This document shows, piece after piece, positions 38,238 through 47,885 of a stretch of 64,000 bases of DNA. Made by a program: the position numbers and the translations under genes. The DNA is from Nakaseomyces glabratus (taxonomy: Eukaryota; Ascomycota; Saccharomycetes; Saccharomycetales; Saccharomycetaceae): assembly GCF_010111755.1 (NCBI RefSeq), contig NC_088951.1, positions 434,001-498,000 on the forward strand. The letters run 5' to 3'. A model generated the notes under the pieces. The model searched no databases, was not told where the DNA came from, and saw only the letters and a list, made by a program, of their open reading frames with translations. Each line of letters starts with the position of its first letter. Position 1 is the stretch's first letter.

Positions 38238-39866
38238 TTACCACTTAATATCCAATACTTGGCGAAACATCTTCTCCAACTCATTTGGATTCAACCTACC
38301 TTGACTTAGTCTCATACCTTGGCCAACTAAGAACTTAAGAGATGTTTTCTTTTTTCCTGATATTAGATTTTGCAATAGCTTTTCATCTTTTATGTCATCT
38401 ATAATTGATCTACAAATTTCTTCAAGTTCATGTTCATTGATTTGGTCTGCAGCCTGGAGCTCATATTCATTTATTAGCTGCTTTAAGTTAATTTGTGATG
38501 ATTTAGTAAACACTCCAGTCTTTACATTATTAACAATGTGAAATAGTAGCAATTTGCTACTGTTTCCTGTTATTACACCTTGTTTCATGAGTCTAATTAA
38601 CTCAAAAAAGGTGCTAGGCGTTAGTATTTCATAGATTTCATTCAACTTTGTTTCTAGTTTATTCAAATTACCAATAAATTCGTTTAATATCCAATTGGAT
38701 GGTATTTTGAGATTATCATCTGGGTACTCCTTTTGATAATGCACACAAACATCTTTGTAATACTTTCTCAATTGTTCATGGTCATACATCTCATTTTGGT
38801 TACCACTTATGCAAAGAATTTTGGCATGTTTTATTGGCAAATTGTATGGCTTATTCATAAACTCTCTTAACAATGCATCAGCTGAAACTGGTAGTGTTGA
38901 CTTGACCTTATGAACTACATCATCTGCAATAGTAATAAAAGGAATTTCAGGATCAGGCATATATCTGTAATCTATGGAAGTTTCTTTGCTTCTTAATTTC
39001 ACCGTTTCTGAGCCAGTCCAGCCTCTGGTTTCTGTGTCTCGTAACAGTCTTTCGCCTTCACCATTTTTAATTATATGTAGTTGTCGTTCATACTCGAACT
39101 TTATTGCATTCATTATGGAAGATGTGTTGGGAAGATTCTTTAGCTCTACTCTCGCAAAATCGTTTACTGATAAATTCACATCTATTCTCATCGATCCAGT
39201 CTCTAAATTACCAGTACAGATATTTAATCTCCTCACAAGGTCTTGATATTTCTTTATGAATGCTCTCACTTGTTTTAGGTCTTCAAAATCAGGCTTTGTA
39301 ACAAGCTCAATCAAGGGTACATTCGATCTATTGAGATCAATCATAGTCGTCATGTCAGCACCTGAAGCATATAAAGACTTTCCTGTATCTTGTTCTATCT
39401 GTAATTGTTCTATTCTTATGGTCTTCTCGTTCTCATTAATATCCTCATAAGCCCCATAGAGGGTCAACTTACCATTCTTCGCAAATGGCTTATAATGCTG
39501 TGTAACTTGGTATCCTTGAGGTTGATCCCCATAAAAGTAATGTTTACGGTCAAATTGCGATATTAGGTTAATATCAGAGTCTAGAGATAATGCTAACTTT
39601 GTTGCATAAAGAACGGCTTCATAATTAAGTCTGGGCTGGGTACCTGGCAAAGAAATGTCGTAATGACTGGTTGAAGTATTCGGGGATATAGTCAAATTTT
39701 CTGCTTCATTTGAAGTATATGAAAATAACTTATATCTAGTATTCAGTTGTGTGTGTATCTCCAAACCACATTTCAATTTGTACGCTGGATCGAGTGCAAA
39801 TTTCCCCTTCGCATGGTTCGAGATGAACCTCTTTAATGGTCGTGTTCTGATTGAATTTTTATACAT
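38238..39866 (-). CDS. PET112: Pet112/GatB, mitochondrial glutamyl-tRNA(Gln) amidotransferase subunit B
   Basis: A 542-residue subunit of the mitochondrial GatFAB complex, which converts Glu-tRNA(Gln) to Gln-tRNA(Gln). Signatures are KCGLEIHTQLNTRYKLFS, QFDRKHYFYGDQPQGYQVTQ, LNRSNVPLIELVTKPDF, GNLETGSMRIDVNLSV, ELKNLPNTSSIMNAIKFEYERQ, RYMPDPEIPFI and the C-terminal YqeY-like helical domain ending FLVGQGMRLSQGRLNPNELEKMF. The presequence MYKNSIRTRPLKRFISNHAKG is basic. The ATG at 39866 is chosen; the open frame continues upstream to a GTG at 39908. S. cerevisiae Pet112 has 541 residues. Confidence 0.95.
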   Translation of the reverse strand: MYKNSIRTRPLKRFISNHAKGKFALDPAYKLKCGLEIHTQLNTRYKLFSYTSNEAENLTISPNTSTSHYDISLPGTQPRLNYEAVLYATKLALSLDSDINLISQFDRKHYFYGDQPQGYQVTQHYKPFAKNGKLTLYGAYEDINENEKTIRIEQLQIEQDTGKSLYASGADMTTMIDLNRSNVPLIELVTKPDFEDLKQVRAFIKKYQDLVRRLNICTGNLETGSMRIDVNLSVNDFARVELKNLPNTSSIMNAIKFEYERQLHIIKNGEGERLLRDTETRGWTGSETVKLRSKETSIDYRYMPDPEIPFITIADDVVHKVKSTLPVSADALLREFMNKPYNLPIKHAKILCISGNQNEMYDHEQLRKYYKDVCVHYQKEYPDDNLKIPSNWILNEFIGNLNKLETKLNEIYEILTPSTFFELIRLMKQGVITGNSSKLLLFHIVNNVKTGVFTKSSQINLKQLINEYELQAADQINEHELEEICRSIIDDIKDEKLLQNLISGKKKTSLKFLVGQGMRLSQGRLNPNELEKMFRQVLDIKW

Positions 39867-40806
39867 CCATGAATTATAGTGCTTATAAATTATATTATAG
39901 TCAACCACTTAATGTAATTGACTTTGTGTATATTTGTTGCTAAAATTCGTTTCAATACCGTGTATAACTGATATATAGGTTGGTGTCTAGACCATTAAAG
40001 TCATCACTGTTACTTTTCAATTTTTAAATCCGTGTGACTAAAGTTCGATTAGTGTTCATGTAACATCGTCATATAGTTAAATATTTAAAATCGGAATAGA
40101 GGAGATGGTGGAGTAGCAATATTACTATAATCTATGTCTTAGAATGAAAGATAAAGTAGAAAATTTAATTTATCGAAGCTATTATATAATATTTATGACT
40201 CTTGATGAATTTTTTACTACAGATAGTATCACTAGAAACCAATATTAGAAACGGCTTATGATAAGTGCTGCCTAGGTGCAGGTGTAAAAGTTATAGGTTT
40301 TTCACATTATCCCTCCATTTAGAGGAACCTCATCAACTGAAGAAAAGCTATAATATGTAGGATCCTCTTATCTTGTAATAGAAAAGACATTAGTGATGTC
40401 TTAGTCCCTTTTCAAGAATTAGATATTATCATTTTAATGAATTTGAAGATTATTATGATTAGATTTGGACAACACATTATTTCCGCCTTTGGTTTGCAAT
40501 AAACTCAAGGAAAGCCCGGATTATCGCACCTATAAAGTTAGATTATTTGTCTTTTACCCGCCAACATCCTATCATAAAGTTATTAATCTTCCGTACAGTA
40601 CTCACAATACTGCCAAAAGACAATACAGGAGGTGTTTTTATTCATTCAATCAAACCAGTTGATAGAAGCAACAAATCTAGCAGGGTTTTCATCCCAGTTA
40701 AGAGTTAAAGGGATAATCAGCAGAACAAAAACAAGTATCTATGCCAGCATATCACTTTGGGGAGGAGTAGTATTCCTTGAGATTAGTTATTATTGTATGT
40801 GATAGT
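39867..40806. other. PET112 upstream / ATG8 downstream region
   Basis: About 940 bp, AT-rich, no credible ORF or tRNA. S. cerevisiae NUP170 lies here (YBL079W) but no trace is recognisable by eye. Confidence 0.5.
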
Positions 40807-41163
40807 TTACTGATATCCGAAAGTGTTCTCACCTGAATATGTCACATATAGAAAACCATCTTTGTCCTTGTGTTCTTGATACACTTGTGACATAAGCGAT
40901 GCAGTTGGTGGCAAAGTGTCATTAACAAAAATGAAGATGGCCTTTTCCGGTGGAAGCATTATTCTCTTCCTGATAACATATACAAACTGGCCAACTGTAA
41001 GATCGGCTGGCACTAAATATTTCCGCTTGTCTACTTCCGGTATATCAGACTTCTCAGCTTTCTCACAAATAACAGGAATCCTATTTTGGAACTTCTCACT
41101 TATCCTCTCAGATTCCGCTTTCCTCTTCTCAAATGGGTACTCACTTTTGAATGATGACTTCAT
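40807..41163 (-). CDS. ATG8: Atg8, ubiquitin-like autophagy protein
   Basis: The 118-residue protein is conjugated to phosphatidylethanolamine on autophagosomal and Cvt membranes. The N-terminal helices ([18 protein letters not shown]) and the ubiquitin fold ([41 protein letters not shown]) are canonical, including the residues of the AIM-binding pockets. It ends [11 protein letters not shown]: Gly116 is followed by two residues that Atg4 would remove, instead of the single Arg of S. cerevisiae (117 residues). Confidence 0.98.
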   Translation of the reverse strand: MKSSFKSEYPFEKRKAESERISEKFQNRIPVICEKAEKSDIPEVDKRKYLVPADLTVGQFVYVIRKRIMLPPEKAIFIFVNDTLPPTASLMSQVYQEHKDKDGFLYVTYSGENTFGYQ

Positions 41164-42490
41164 TTTAGTGGTATTGAATTTCTTGGTATTTTATTTATTT
41201 GTTATGTAACTTCTGTAATAACAAACAAATATCGATGGTTCGTGGAATTTCCAGACTTACGATATCCTAAAATGAAAGAGTCTGTTATATACTTTCCAAC
41301 AAGTTTGACAGTCAAAACATACTGTTGAAACAAAGCAAGAGTGGGGTTTCAAGAGGGTATAGCTTAACCAAGTGAAGATGCCAGACACCCCTAAAGGTGA
41401 TAAACAATGGCACACTTCCCCTTCGTGTCACTAATATGGTGAGTATCATGTGGGGGGGTCATCTCAAGATACTAGGAAGTGCAAATAAGAAGTGTATATT
41501 GGTTCAAATGCAATTTACAACACAAATACTATGATTATGTGAAATATTTGTATTATCAATTCATACATACAAGAATACCCTTGATGGAACACAGTTTTAA
41601 AATATTGTTGCAATATTTCCTTTAATATCATGCTTGCATGTGTCAGGAAATGATTTCATGGAAGCATTCACACAATTGGTCCTTTCGCAACTTTCATCAC
41701 CAAAACATGAAATTTTCTTGTGTCTCACATTTAATAAATAAATAGTATAAACGATATTGTTCAGTGGAGTTGTAGACTTGGCGATGAACAACAATAACAA
41801 ATGAAAACGAAATTCTGTACTAAATATTAATATTTATTTACTATTTCCTATAATATGTTCATCAGCGTGTATTCTCCAATCAACCTATCTTGTAAAGATG
41901 GCTTTAACCTAATTTCTTCCATTTGTTATATGTAATGTCTGTAAATACTTGACAATAGTGATATTTCCATACAAAAAGTGCGAAGTCAAGTCGAATCTCC
42001 GAATAGACGGAAGATAAATTGAGCTTTGCTTCCCTCCTTCTACGAACTCCTTTACTTTCGTGGATTGCTGAAGCGAAACTAGCTATGGGCTATCTCACAC
42101 GGATTTTCCTCCAATCATGTAGCACCATGGCTGGCACATACCTGCAGTTTTACAAAATATCAAGAATCCTGGTGGTGAGGGGAGCAACTCCTGATCAAAA
42201 TCTGTGCAAAAATACAATCTACTCAAAGAGGTAACCTCCAGGGAAGTATTGGATTCGTACACTGCATTGATGATTACTCTTAATTCTCATAGGCAAACAC
42301 CGAGAATCTGTAAGCTTACTGTAGCATTTGCTTTATACAGTTCCAGCTTTTTACGCTTGGAATTATAGTTGAAACAGTTCTAGTTTTGTAATAACTTAAT
42401 TCCACACTCTTATATATTGAAAATTACAAAGGTTATCACAAAAAAGGTAAAATTAAACACATATATAATACCAAAAAAAAATAGCCCACA
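41164..42490. other. ATG8 upstream / KGD4 upstream region
   Basis: About 1.3 kb of divergent promoter. Includes a G7 run at about 41451-41457. It marks a junction between YBL-type and YFR-type gene order. No other gene is seen. Confidence 0.5.
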
Positions 42491-42577
42491 GTGTCTTCAT
42501 TACAAGGAATCAAACAGTCTGTGACTAATATCTTCAAGAAGTTATCCCAAACCAACACAACGGAAACTGTAAATAAG
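42491..42577 (+). other. In-frame non-AUG N-terminal extension of KGD4
   Basis: Translation from GTG 42491 (preceded by ACA, so A at -3) would add SSLQGIKQSVTNIFKKL and 11 further residues: an amphipathic basic sequence like a mitochondrial presequence. S. cerevisiae Kgd4 is reported to exist in a longer, non-AUG-initiated form. The upstream TAG at 42482 limits the extension. An intron creating ATG is unlikely, because no TACTAAC-like element is visible upstream. Confidence 0.5.
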
Positions 42578-42952
42578 ATGAACCCAACTGCAGCCAAGTT
42601 AGCAAAGGCTTATGAGCCAATGATCAAATTTGTGGGTACAAAACACCCTATTTTGAAACATAACACCGACAAAATATTACCACATCCATGCACCGTTAAT
42701 GGATTAATCCCTGGTGGTGCAGAGACCGTCCAGGTCGCTGATTTTATGAAGAATTATACTCCATTTCAAGTGGTGCCATACAAGAACAGTAAGGCGAATA
42801 GCTCCACTGCTGGCTCTTCAAAATACCAATTCACAGACAGAGCATTGAAGGCGGATGAGGTGTCTTCAATTAACGACTTACCATTGAGATTCCATTACAA
42901 ACCAATCGATGAAGCGGAACTAGAAGTTATTAATGGAGGAGGTGCTTATTAA
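42578..42952 (+). CDS. KGD4: Kgd4 (Ymr31), 2-oxoglutarate dehydrogenase adaptor
   Basis: The 124-residue AUG-initiated product corresponds to S. cerevisiae Kgd4/Ymr31 (123 residues; related to animal MRPS36), which links the E3 subunit to the E1-E2 core of mitochondrial 2-oxoglutarate dehydrogenase. Motifs: AYEPMIKFVGTKHPILKH, HPCTVNGLIPGG, FMKNYTPFQVVPYKNS and the C-terminal LPLRFHYKPIDEAELEVINGGGAY, equivalent to the E3-binding end. The same open frame extends upstream of the AUG to a TAG at 42482; a GTG at 42491 in good context would add 29 residues (see the separate entry). It lies next to PRE4 as YFR049W and YFR050C do. Confidence 0.93.
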   Translation: MNPTAAKLAKAYEPMIKFVGTKHPILKHNTDKILPHPCTVNGLIPGGAETVQVADFMKNYTPFQVVPYKNSKANSSTAGSSKYQFTDRALKADEVSSINDLPLRFHYKPIDEAELEVINGGGAY

Positions 42953-43363
42953 AAAAAGATTGTAAGACTATTGGAGAAATTTTAGCCATCATAACCTATA
43001 CCACCCATCAATGTTTGCACTATAACTAATCTACCCGTGCTTTATGGAATCTCTACGCTTATGAAATTTATTTTGAGTAATATTCTCTATGGCAATTTCT
43101 GAATCTATTCGAGATAAGGTGTAACATGATTGAATTACTATTGCCGCATTTTGGTCCCTTTTTTATGCAACAAATAGTTGCGTTAAATTTGGATGATCTT
43201 AATTCCAGTTTCCAACATTGATTCACAGCAATTAGTCCCAACCAATCACTATTTTAAAAAATATTCATTCACAAATACGTAAATATATATTTATATTCCT
43301 TTAAAGTCTAAAAATAGACTCATATCATGATCAATAAGATGCCCTTGACTATAATGTTGTAAT
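42953..43363. other. Convergent 3' region KGD4 / PRE4
   Basis: AT-rich 3'UTR sequence. No gene is seen. Confidence 0.6.
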
Positions 43364-44161
43364 TTAAATCTTCTGAGTACCATACCCTTTAATGTCTTTC
43401 GCAAATTTCCAAGACATATTCTCAACCTCTTGATTTTGCTTAAACATTAAACCCTTATCTTTATCTATTATCGCTAGAGAGTATTTCTTTGAAGAACGGG
43501 CATCTCTGTAGAACAAAACTTTCATAGATTCTCTTATTGTTTGTTCAGCTAGTGCAAGATCAGTCTTTTCTATGTCTGTTTCTTTATCTATTACTCGCCT
43601 CAATAATGGTATAGCTAAATGAGCACCAAATCCTGTTGCTAGCGTTGGCGATGAGTATGTGACACCTAACAAGTTAACATATCTCAAGAAGGGAGAGCCA
43701 TCTTTTTCTATACCTGCAACTATCACTGCATTCCACAGTGGATCCATCTTTGATCTACGTTGGTACATGACAGCTGCCAAATACTCAAATACGTAGCTTG
43801 GTTGTAGTGCTTCTTCGTCGTCTGGAGAAGAGTTATCGTAATTATTTTCAATCTTCATCTCATCAAGCAAGTATTCAATATGTTGCATATCTGATACATC
43901 CCCAGAAACACCAACAATAGTGTTCTCACCAACAGGAATCAATCTCTCAACACCATTAAATCTCAGCAACGAGCCGTAAGCAGCCAGGTTATCAGCAGCA
44001 ATAACAACTCCGTTGTTGTATTTCATCGATATAACGGATGTACCTGTGACAATTGGATCCTGTGTGTTCATCTTTGGAATACTGGCTTGTGCAATGGAAT
44101 GATCGTATTGACCATATGTCTGCTCAGAGGGTCTACCCCAGCTAAAGGGATCGTGATTCAT
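43364..44161 (-). CDS. PRE4: Pre4, beta-7 subunit of the 20S proteasome
   Basis: A 265-residue beta-type subunit of the 20S core (S. cerevisiae Pre4, 266 residues). It is catalytically inactive; its C-terminal tail stabilises ring dimerisation and the Pre3 active site. The propeptide MNHDPFSWGRPSEQTYGQYD precedes TQDPIVTGTSVISMKYNNGVVIAADNLAAYGSLLRF; there is no mature N-terminal catalytic Thr. Other matches are RLIPVGENTIVGVSGDVSDMQH, YRDARSSKKYSLAIID and the ending SWKFAKDIKGYGTQKI. Confidence 0.97.
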   Translation of the reverse strand: MNHDPFSWGRPSEQTYGQYDHSIAQASIPKMNTQDPIVTGTSVISMKYNNGVVIAADNLAAYGSLLRFNGVERLIPVGENTIVGVSGDVSDMQHIEYLLDEMKIENNYDNSSPDDEEALQPSYVFEYLAAVMYQRRSKMDPLWNAVIVAGIEKDGSPFLRYVNLLGVTYSSPTLATGFGAHLAIPLLRRVIDKETDIEKTDLALAEQTIRESMKVLFYRDARSSKKYSLAIIDKDKGLMFKQNQEVENMSWKFAKDIKGYGTQKI

Positions 44162-44949
44162 TTCTGCAAACTAGGTTGTTTTCTTTATTATTTATCAGTA
44201 ATGTTAAAACAGATAACCTGAAAAAAAAATTGCGCTTGGTGGTGTTCTACTTGTAGTGCAAATTCCCTTTATTAGCGGTACTTGCAGTTGGCTTTCGGTT
44301 TTCTAGTTCAATTGAATTCACCGAGGTATGTCTCTTCAAGTTACAATCTAACACAACTTTATTACTTCTCTTTAAAGTAAACTACCACCCAATTACCAAG
44401 CTTACTAGAACTGTATTAGTTGCTTGAATCCATCTGAAGTTATAAGTTGCTAGTATGCTCACTCAAACTGCGTCACCCCATCCGCTTGCCATAGAAAGTG
44501 GCAAAATCCAAAATTCAGCAATTGCAAAAGAAGGGAGTGAAGGGAAAGTTAAATATTATCATTATGTACGCATATAATATTAGCAGGTGTAGTACTGCCA
44601 ACCAATATGATACTGATACGCTAGTTCATGTTACCGTTCCCATATATTCGAAGGTACTGTGTATTTAATACTAAAAAAATACACACTATATTCCAATTTG
44701 GTTTATCAATTTCTTGTTATCTGATTTTTTCTTTCTGTATTGTTATTGTATACTCTATCTTTCCGCCAATAATCAGCAGACTCTAATTTCACATGTTTTT
44801 TTTATTTATAGATGTAGATATACACTCTTCTTGGCAATAATATATATATCTTCGTGGACTTTTGAAATGGACGAAAAATTATGCCTACTTGGTAACTGAC
44901 ATATAAGGTTGTCGGATATTTTATCGAAATCCAATCCATCAAAATTTTA
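44162..44949. other. PRE4 upstream / RET2 downstream region
   Basis: Besides the PACE element, AT-rich spacer. No credible ORF. Confidence 0.5.
44497..44505 (+). promoter_or_regulatory. PACE (Rpn4) element upstream of PRE4
   Basis: AGTGGCAAA is an accepted variant of the Rpn4 site (R)GTGGCAAA. It is about 336 bp upstream of the PRE4 ATG, in the orientation opposite to transcription. Confidence 0.5.
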
Positions 44950-46560
44950 TTAAACAACAACATACTGTTCTGGTTTTATAACAGTTATCTTGTCAAATGG
45001 CAATTCTTCGGCAGTTTCACTACCAACTACAGCGGAAATATCGACACCTACCATACTAGCTGATCCTTGAGCCTTTCCAGTGAATCCGATAGATAATGGG
45101 AACAGAGCATCTTCAAATTCGGCTTCAACCAACAAACTTACAACACCTGAACTTCCGTTTGGACAACTGTCTACCTTAATAGTGATACCTTCTTCATCAT
45201 CTATAGCAATAATCTCAGCATTACTGTCATCGCTGTCCTCATTAATTTTAACATTTTCTGTATACACCGGAACTTTAAACAGGATGTTTTCCAAGTCCTT
45301 TCTAGATTCGTATTCAATAGTGACTTCAAACAGACCATCGTTGTCACTCGATGGAGATACCCAAGTTGATACATCTAGCGGTATCAACGCCTTATCATCT
45401 GGAAGGCCGACCTTACGCCACCTCAATACACCTAAACTGTTATCATTGGATGGGAAGGACTTGCTGCTGTCTCTGAGACCAATGGTTTTAGAGCTAGTAA
45501 ACACATTCTTGTCAATGTTTGGATGTGTTTTAAATTGGTAGGAATGATCCTTGACGTCCATAGAATCAGCCAGTTTGATTTTTGCCTGCGCTAGTTCTGG
45601 ATCGTTAATGCGCAATTCCATAACACCCTTTAACTCAGAAGATGAAATAACACCATCTCTAGTGATCTCGGCATTGATCGTTTCTTTGATGGTTATCAGA
45701 ATACCGTTGTTCTGTGGTTTATCTTCTTCTGGCTCAGCTGTTTGACCACGAGATGGTCTTGATGGAGTTGATATTTTCCTAGACATAGCTGGCTGAGCAC
45801 CACCTCCAAGTTTCATACCTTTCATACCACGAGTAGTAGAGGCAACGTCATTGTCCAAGTTTTGGAAAGATTGTGGATGCTGTTGCTTTGAGTATGACTG
45901 TTGAGCAGCTGGAGAGGCGTGGCTGTAATAACTATTCAAAGCATTAGCAACATTTGGATCATTACTAGCCATGAACCTGTTTTGGCTGTTTGCAACCAAG
46001 TTAGCTGTTTCAAACTCTCCACCATAGATTCCCAACTTCCTCTCTTGCTCTTTTCTTGCAATTTCCTTTGCACGACGCTTTCTTTCCTCAGTTGCTTCAA
46101 TTTCTTTATTACGTTCAATAATCTCCTGGATTCTTTCCTCGTGCGATTCCATGGCCAAGTATGTTTCAACTTGAGATATGCTCAAGTTCTCTTTGTAACC
46201 CATGGTGACGATCTCATCAAAAGAGCTCAAAATTTCGAAACTATTATCAAATATCTCTAGTTCATCATAACTAGCCAAGTATGAGTTCACAGTGGAAGAG
46301 AACAAGTTCAACGTAGATAAATCCTGAATGATGTTAGACTGACGATTCGTAATCAAGATGATGTAGTAGTTATCGAAGGGTCTATAAACGTACCTGACGT
46401 GTTCATCCTCCAAAAAAGTGTGATCTGAGGAAATATTGGAAACCAGACCTTGGAAGTTGGATAACAATTCCATGGTTCTCTCCTTGGTCAATTCCCTGAA
46501 TTGACGCGACAATAAAGGCTTACCATTTCTAGTGGTAATTGATGCAGCTAATACAACCAT
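44950..46560 (-). CDS. RET2: Ret2, delta-COP subunit of coatomer
   Basis: A 536-residue subunit of the COPI coat that mediates Golgi-to-ER retrieval. The N-terminal longin domain starts MVVLAASITTRNGKPLLSRQF and includes VRYVYRPFDNYYIILITNRQSNIIQDLSTLNLFS. A charged helix follows (EIIERNKEIEATEERKRRAKEIARKEQERK), then a linker with the NAINSYYSHASP-like block (ANALNSYYSHASPAAQQSY), and a C-terminal mu-homology domain (about 265-536). ATG 46560 aligns with S. cerevisiae Ret2 (546 residues); 13 more in-frame codons upstream begin with TTG. Confidence 0.96.
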   Translation of the reverse strand: MVVLAASITTRNGKPLLSRQFRELTKERTMELLSNFQGLVSNISSDHTFLEDEHVRYVYRPFDNYYIILITNRQSNIIQDLSTLNLFSSTVNSYLASYDELEIFDNSFEILSSFDEIVTMGYKENLSISQVETYLAMESHEERIQEIIERNKEIEATEERKRRAKEIARKEQERKLGIYGGEFETANLVANSQNRFMASNDPNVANALNSYYSHASPAAQQSYSKQQHPQSFQNLDNDVASTTRGMKGMKLGGGAQPAMSRKISTPSRPSRGQTAEPEEDKPQNNGILITIKETINAEITRDGVISSSELKGVMELRINDPELAQAKIKLADSMDVKDHSYQFKTHPNIDKNVFTSSKTIGLRDSSKSFPSNDNSLGVLRWRKVGLPDDKALIPLDVSTWVSPSSDNDGLFEVTIEYESRKDLENILFKVPVYTENVKINEDSDDSNAEIIAIDDEEGITIKVDSCPNGSSGVVSLLVEAEFEDALFPLSIGFTGKAQGSASMVGVDISAVVGSETAEELPFDKITVIKPEQYVVV

Positions 46561-47015
46561 TACTCTTCTTCTTTTGTTATCTGCAGTAATCTCTCGCAAT
46601 AAAATAAAAACTACCTAAGTTCCGCTTTGTAAAACTATGCTTGATCCGTTTCTTATTTGTTGTGTCCAATGGTGAAACTTACCCTATTTTCGTTGTACTT
46701 ATTGTAGCAGCAAACACCTTTTATCAAAGACAGATATATCAATAAAACAGCAAATTCAAGATATAACTCAATTGAATTGCTAATGACACGAATTTGATCA
46801 GGAATGATAACTGAGCCGGTATCACAAATCCAACCAAAAAAAAATTAAAAAAAGCTTCCTTTGGTATTCACTTTCTTCACAGATATATCCAAAAGACCTG
46901 GTTAACACTGAGCTCAGCAATTTCCAAAAGTTTGTCTACTCCCTTTATGAATCAGAAAGTATCAAAGCACAATTAAAAACTCTGCCAACAATGCTACCAA
47001 AGTTTCCTAACCAGA

Positions 47016-47050
47016 GTGTCCTGTGTCCTGTGTCCTGTGTCCTGTGTCCT
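47016..47050 (+). repeat. Heptanucleotide tandem TGTCCTG
   Basis: Five uninterrupted copies of a 7-bp unit (GTGTCCT in phase with the start). A length that is not a multiple of three indicates a non-coding microsatellite. Confidence 0.9.
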
Positions 47051-47296
47051 CTCTTTTGCTTTTTTTTTTCTTCCCTTCACTCCCTCCACTATACAAGGCT
47101 AGAAAGTGAAGAGAGCAAGCATTTCCGAGTGAAGTTTCGTGAAAATCCTCGGTGGAGGTCACATGACCCCCGGTCATCTGGAATCCCATGTGGCGTGTGG
47201 TGTGAGATGTCACATGTCTAACTGTAAGCTACTAAATAAAAATTCGAAGTCGAAGGACTAATCTACAATAGAGGTGGACTTATTAAAGTGAAGCAG

Positions 47297-47327
47297 GTTG
47301 TTGTTCTTGTTGTTGTTGTTGTTGTTC
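47297..47327 (+). repeat. TTG trinucleotide microsatellite
   Basis: About ten TTG/GTT units with one TTC interruption, in non-coding DNA upstream of RTG2. Confidence 0.85.
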
Positions 47328-47885
47328 CCTTGTTAGAGGATGTGATTACAGTGAACAAGCGTTGCAGTGTATAGTAAAAAAGTAAGTATCTCGTTTGCTG
47401 TATGTTGTGTAACTTGCCAGTTTGTAATATAATGACATACTTGGTCATTTTACAGAAATGGTGGTCTAACACTTGTGTCTCTGAACTTTCAGCAGAGGAC
47501 ACTCGTCCCATAGGACCCTTTCTCACATTGCAAGCTCCCAATTCATTCTTTTCAGTAGTTCTTTTTTTTTTGTCAAGCTTGTTTGACAAACTCTGGATGA
47601 TTAGTTTCCGTGGGAACTTTACCTTCGCAGAAATCACTATTCGGTCAACTTCTTCAGTAATTCTTTACTATTATGTAACGGATGCGTGATGGGGACGGGG
47701 ATGGCCCATTGGAAAAAGAACAAACTTGGGTAACCATTCATAGAATAGTATAACATATTAAGCTAGCAATCAATTGTTTTTGAACAGCTCTTCTTTTGAC
47801 TCTCAATCGCTTTACTACCACTATTATAACATTAAGTATAATACCCACTTCTGAAAATTAAAAAAACAAACACTATAAGCTAACA

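Larger units (their letters stand above)
46561..47885. other. Divergent region RET2 / RTG2
   Basis: About 1.3 kb holding a TGTCCTG heptamer tandem (47016-47050) and a TTG trinucleotide tract (about 47297-47327). Minus-strand frames across these are repeat-driven and are not called. Confidence 0.5.

Noticed and set aside
47263..47637. 124-codon minus-strand frame with a Thr run
   Set aside because: Crosses the TTG microsatellite and starts at a non-ATG codon; no family resemblance.
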